Shown here one piece after another: positions 61,956 to 64,000 of a DNA stretch of 64,000 nucleotides. This DNA comes from an uncultured bacterium (lineage in GTDB: Bacteria > Planctomycetota > UBA8742 > UBA2392). Every line of letters begins with the position of its first letter. Within the stretch, counting starts at the first letter, position 1. The stretch lies in the NCBI GenBank assembly GCA_938014885.1, contig CALLQI010000004.1:310001-374000 (forward strand). The letters run 5' to 3'. The notes under the pieces were generated by a model. It was not told the DNA's origin. It worked only from the letters and a program-made list of their open reading frames with translations, and searched no databases. The position numbers were made by a program, and so were the translations under genes.

Positions 61956-62537
61956 ATGCCTGTCGTGATTTCCGAGTACGACCCCGCCTGGCCCAAGCGC
62001 TATGAGGCCGAAGCCAAGCGCGTCCGCGATACCGTGGGCCCGCTGCTGGCGGGGCTTGAGCATATCGGCAGCACCGCCGTGCCTGGCCTGGCCGCCAAGC
62101 CGGTGATCGACATGCTTGCCGGAGTGCGCGAGGCCGGAGTGCTCAGCACAGCACTTGAGAAACCCAGCCTGTTGCCGACCGGCGAAGTGCTGCCCGCGGG
62201 CAACGCGCGGCACCTGGCGCTGGCGCACGGGCTGATCGGGCTGGGGTTTGCTTACTACGGCGAAAACGGCATCCCGGGGCGGCTGTTTTTCAAGCGCACC
62301 GAAGACGGCGCGTCGCGCGTGCACCTGCACGTGGTGCTGCATGATTCCGAGTTGTGGCGGCAGCACGTCGCTTTTCGCGACTACCTGCGCGCGTTCCCGG
62401 CCGTGGCGCGGCAGTACGAAGCTCTGAAGCGCGCGCTGGCCAGGCAGCACAAGACCGACCGCGACGCTTACACCACGGGTAAGGCCGCGTTCATTACCCA
62501 GTGCCTGCGCGCGGCCGACTCATGGCTGCAGAACTGA
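61956..62537 (+). CDS. GrpB family (UPF0157) nucleotidyltransferase-like protein
   Basis: A 193-residue GrpB/UPF0157 protein. Family marks: VISEYDPAWPKRYEAEAKRV, LEHIGSTAVPGLAAKPVIDM (the HxGSTAVPGLxAKPxID signature of the nucleotidyltransferase-like fold) and RVHLHVVLHDSELWRQHVAF. Members are thought to act on nucleotides or CoA-like compounds; their natural substrates are unclear. The gene ends at 62537 and the PhoD gene on the opposite strand ends at 62538. Its start has the same TAGACT box and six-base spacing as yidD and addB. Confidence 0.88.
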   Translation: MPVVISEYDPAWPKRYEAEAKRVRDTVGPLLAGLEHIGSTAVPGLAAKPVIDMLAGVREAGVLSTALEKPSLLPTGEVLPAGNARHLALAHGLIGLGFAYYGENGIPGRLFFKRTEDGASRVHLHVVLHDSELWRQHVAFRDYLRAFPAVARQYEALKRALARQHKTDRDAYTTGKAAFITQCLRAADSWLQN

Positions 62538-64000
62538 TCACTTCAGGTCAGCAGCCTTGATCTCATGCTTCCAAAGCTCGGCGCCTGTCTTGTCGTGGCA
62601 GGACAGTATCAGTTTGCGATCGGCTGCTTTGCCCGTGACCTGCACTTTGCCGAAGTTGCGTGTACCGGTGGTGAGGCATTCGACGCCGTTACTCTTGACG
62701 CGTAAAGGGTTCGCCTGCTCGGGGCTCGGCTGCCCGTTTTTTCCCGGCGCGAGTCTGCTGGTGCCGCTGGTGAGCGGACTGCAAGTGAAGTCGTACAGCG
62801 GATAGCCGCCCTGGGGCGTTTTGACCAGCAGCTCGCTGAGGTGGCGGTCGCCGCTGAGAAAGACCACGCCGCTGATCTTTGCCTTGACGACGTAATCCAG
62901 CAGCTCGGCTTTCTCGGCCGGGGCGCGCTCGAAGCATTCGCCGCCCCACAGCTCGTTCAGGACCTGGCCACCCATGCAGATCACCTTGAAGGTCGCGAGG
63001 CTGCTGGACAGGCCGTCTTTCAGCCACTGCATCTGCTGCTGGCCAAGCTGAACGGCGGTTTCGGGCGACTTTTCGGGAGTGCGGTACCAGCGGTCATCGA
63101 GCATGAAAAACTCAACGTCGTTCCATTCGAAGCGATGAAACGCGCCCTTGGCGTCCGGCGTGCCGTACTGCGGCGCGGGCCAGTAGTCGGTGAAGGCCTT
63201 CAGTGCGTGCTCTTTGAGGTGATAGCCGCGGTCGCTGTTGTTGGGCCCGTAGTCATGATCGTCCCAGATCGCGTAATTCGCGCGGCTGGTGAGCACCGCC
63301 TGCAACTTTTCGAACGCGCGGGTGTGCGCGTGGCGGTGGCGGATGCCTTGCGCGCTGACCCAATCGGGTTCGCGCAGATAGGTGTTGTCTCCAAGCCAGA
63401 TGTGCAGGTCAGCAGGCGTGGCGGCCAGCGCGTCCAGCAGTTCAAAGTCGCCGCCGTAGCCTGTGCCCGGTCGGTCCATGCCGGGCTCGTTGATGTACAG
63501 GCATGAGCCCAGCGTGAAGGTGAAGTCCGGCGCGTCCATGCGCCAGCGCCAGTGGGCCTGCGTCACGAACTGCAGCGGTGACGCATACTTGGCCACGGTG
63601 CCGTCCAGCGCCAGTTCGTACTCGTAGACCGTGCCAAAGCGCAGGCCTGTCAGCACGAACTGCGCGATGCAGTCGCTTTCGGTGTACGTTTCAACCCGCG
63701 CCACTTCAGCCTGTTCGGGCTCGGACTCGGGCCAGTAGCGCACCTCCACCAGCGCGTTTCGTGTCGTCTGCAGCCACAGGCAGGCTTCGCCCATGGTCGC
63801 CCAGGCCCGCATCGGCCCGCTGCGCAGCAGCGCGTGAGGCCGCGAGCCGGCCGTGGGTGCCGGGGTTTGTTGCAGCATGGTGAAGCGCAAGGCCTCATAC
63901 TTCTTAGCGCGGCGCGCGTCGGGCGTGGATTCGCCGCCCGTCAGCGCGGATTCCCACTTCCCATAGGCCGGGTTGGGCAGCACGATCCAGTCGCGCCCCC
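62538..64000 (-). CDS. PhoD-like alkaline phosphatase, N-terminus cut by window edge
   Basis: At least 487 residues of a PhoD-type metallophosphatase that removes phosphate from mono- or diesters outside the cytoplasm. The calcineurin-like core shows FTLGSCLYINEPG, LHIWLGDNTYLREP, YAIWDDHDYGPNNSD, CMGGQVLNELWGGE and VVFLSGDRHLSELL, with the metal-binding Asp, Asn and His in place. Upstream is a beta domain (ATMGEACLWLQTTRNALVEV). The frame is open to 64000; the first codons inside the window (GRDWIVLPNPAYGKWE) look like coding sequence, so the true start lies beyond the edge. The C-terminus (LSCHDKTGAELWKHEIKAAD) resembles a small beta domain. Confidence 0.88.
   Translation of the reverse strand, partial: GRDWIVLPNPAYGKWESALTGGESTPDARRAKKYEALRFTMLQQTPAPTAGSRPHALLRSGPMRAWATMGEACLWLQTTRNALVEVRYWPESEPEQAEVARVETYTESDCIAQFVLTGLRFGTVYEYELALDGTVAKYASPLQFVTQAHWRWRMDAPDFTFTLGSCLYINEPGMDRPGTGYGGDFELLDALAATPADLHIWLGDNTYLREPDWVSAQGIRHRHAHTRAFEKLQAVLTSRANYAIWDDHDYGPNNSDRGYHLKEHALKAFTDYWPAPQYGTPDAKGAFHRFEWNDVEFFMLDDRWYRTPEKSPETAVQLGQQQMQWLKDGLSSSLATFKVICMGGQVLNELWGGECFERAPAEKAELLDYVVKAKISGVVFLSGDRHLSELLVKTPQGGYPLYDFTCSPLTSGTSRLAPGKNGQPSPEQANPLRVKSNGVECLTTGTRNFGKVQVTGKAADRKLILSCHDKTGAELWKHEIKAADLK

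Overview
This is a GC-rich bacterial chromosome segment of 64 kb with dense coding on both strands. It contains one tmRNA gene, no rRNA, no tRNA that I could recognise, no CRISPR array and no intact transposase. The mix of genes (type IV pilus ATPases, many TPR and PA14 proteins, secreted proteins with one N-terminal anchor and long Pro-rich linkers, a secreted terpene-cyclase-like toroid protein, FkbM methyltransferase, MBOAT plus SGNH acyl transfer) suggests Planctomycetota or a related environmental lineage. No marker in the window fixes the phylum, so this is an inference.

Layout. 1-2.4 kb: polysaccharide genes (a glycosyltransferase cut by the window edge, an FkbM methyltransferase, a membrane-tethered methyltransferase). 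2.4-7.8 kb: DUF445 membrane protein, PilB, PilT and an HTH-receiver regulator, all leftward. 8.2-10.2 kb: a sorted secreted protein, YidD and an SDR. 10.2-12.2 kb: a repeat-filled stretch with one small gene between two identical 56-bp terminator-like repeats. 12.2-20.3 kb: AddB-AddA and a MATE exporter. 20.7-26.7 kb: a TPR scaffold, two secreted proteins (one built of four GspG-like domains) and an OB-HD exoribonuclease. 26.7-28 kb: ssrA (tmRNA) with a duplicated 3' end, next to arfB, so both ribosome-rescue routes sit together. 28-37 kb: MBL hydrolase, accD, EF-hand protein, an ABC exporter pair and unknowns. 37-45.5 kb: epimerase, MBOAT/SGNH pair, degenerate rhomboid, MFS, Ca/Na exchanger. 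45.7-64 kb: mutS, YkvA, a three-PA14 protein, MarR, a tandem pair of large paralogs of unknown family, a toroid protein, a TPR protein, an orphan ABC ATPase, GrpB and a PhoD phosphatase cut by the right edge.

Three things stand out beyond gene content. First, at least ten genes have a TANNNT -10 box exactly 6 or 7 nt before the start codon and no Shine-Dalgarno, which is the layout of leaderless transcripts; other genes have clear GGAG-type sites. Second, most larger intergenic gaps are filled by degenerate short tandem repeats with fixed unit lengths (7, 8, 9 or 10 bp), arranged as a G-rich half followed by a C-rich half. Third, a composite repeat of about 300 bp with a conserved core occurs three times between 7.8 and 12.1 kb. 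These repeats and the leaderless promoters are the best candidates for something not yet described in this organism.
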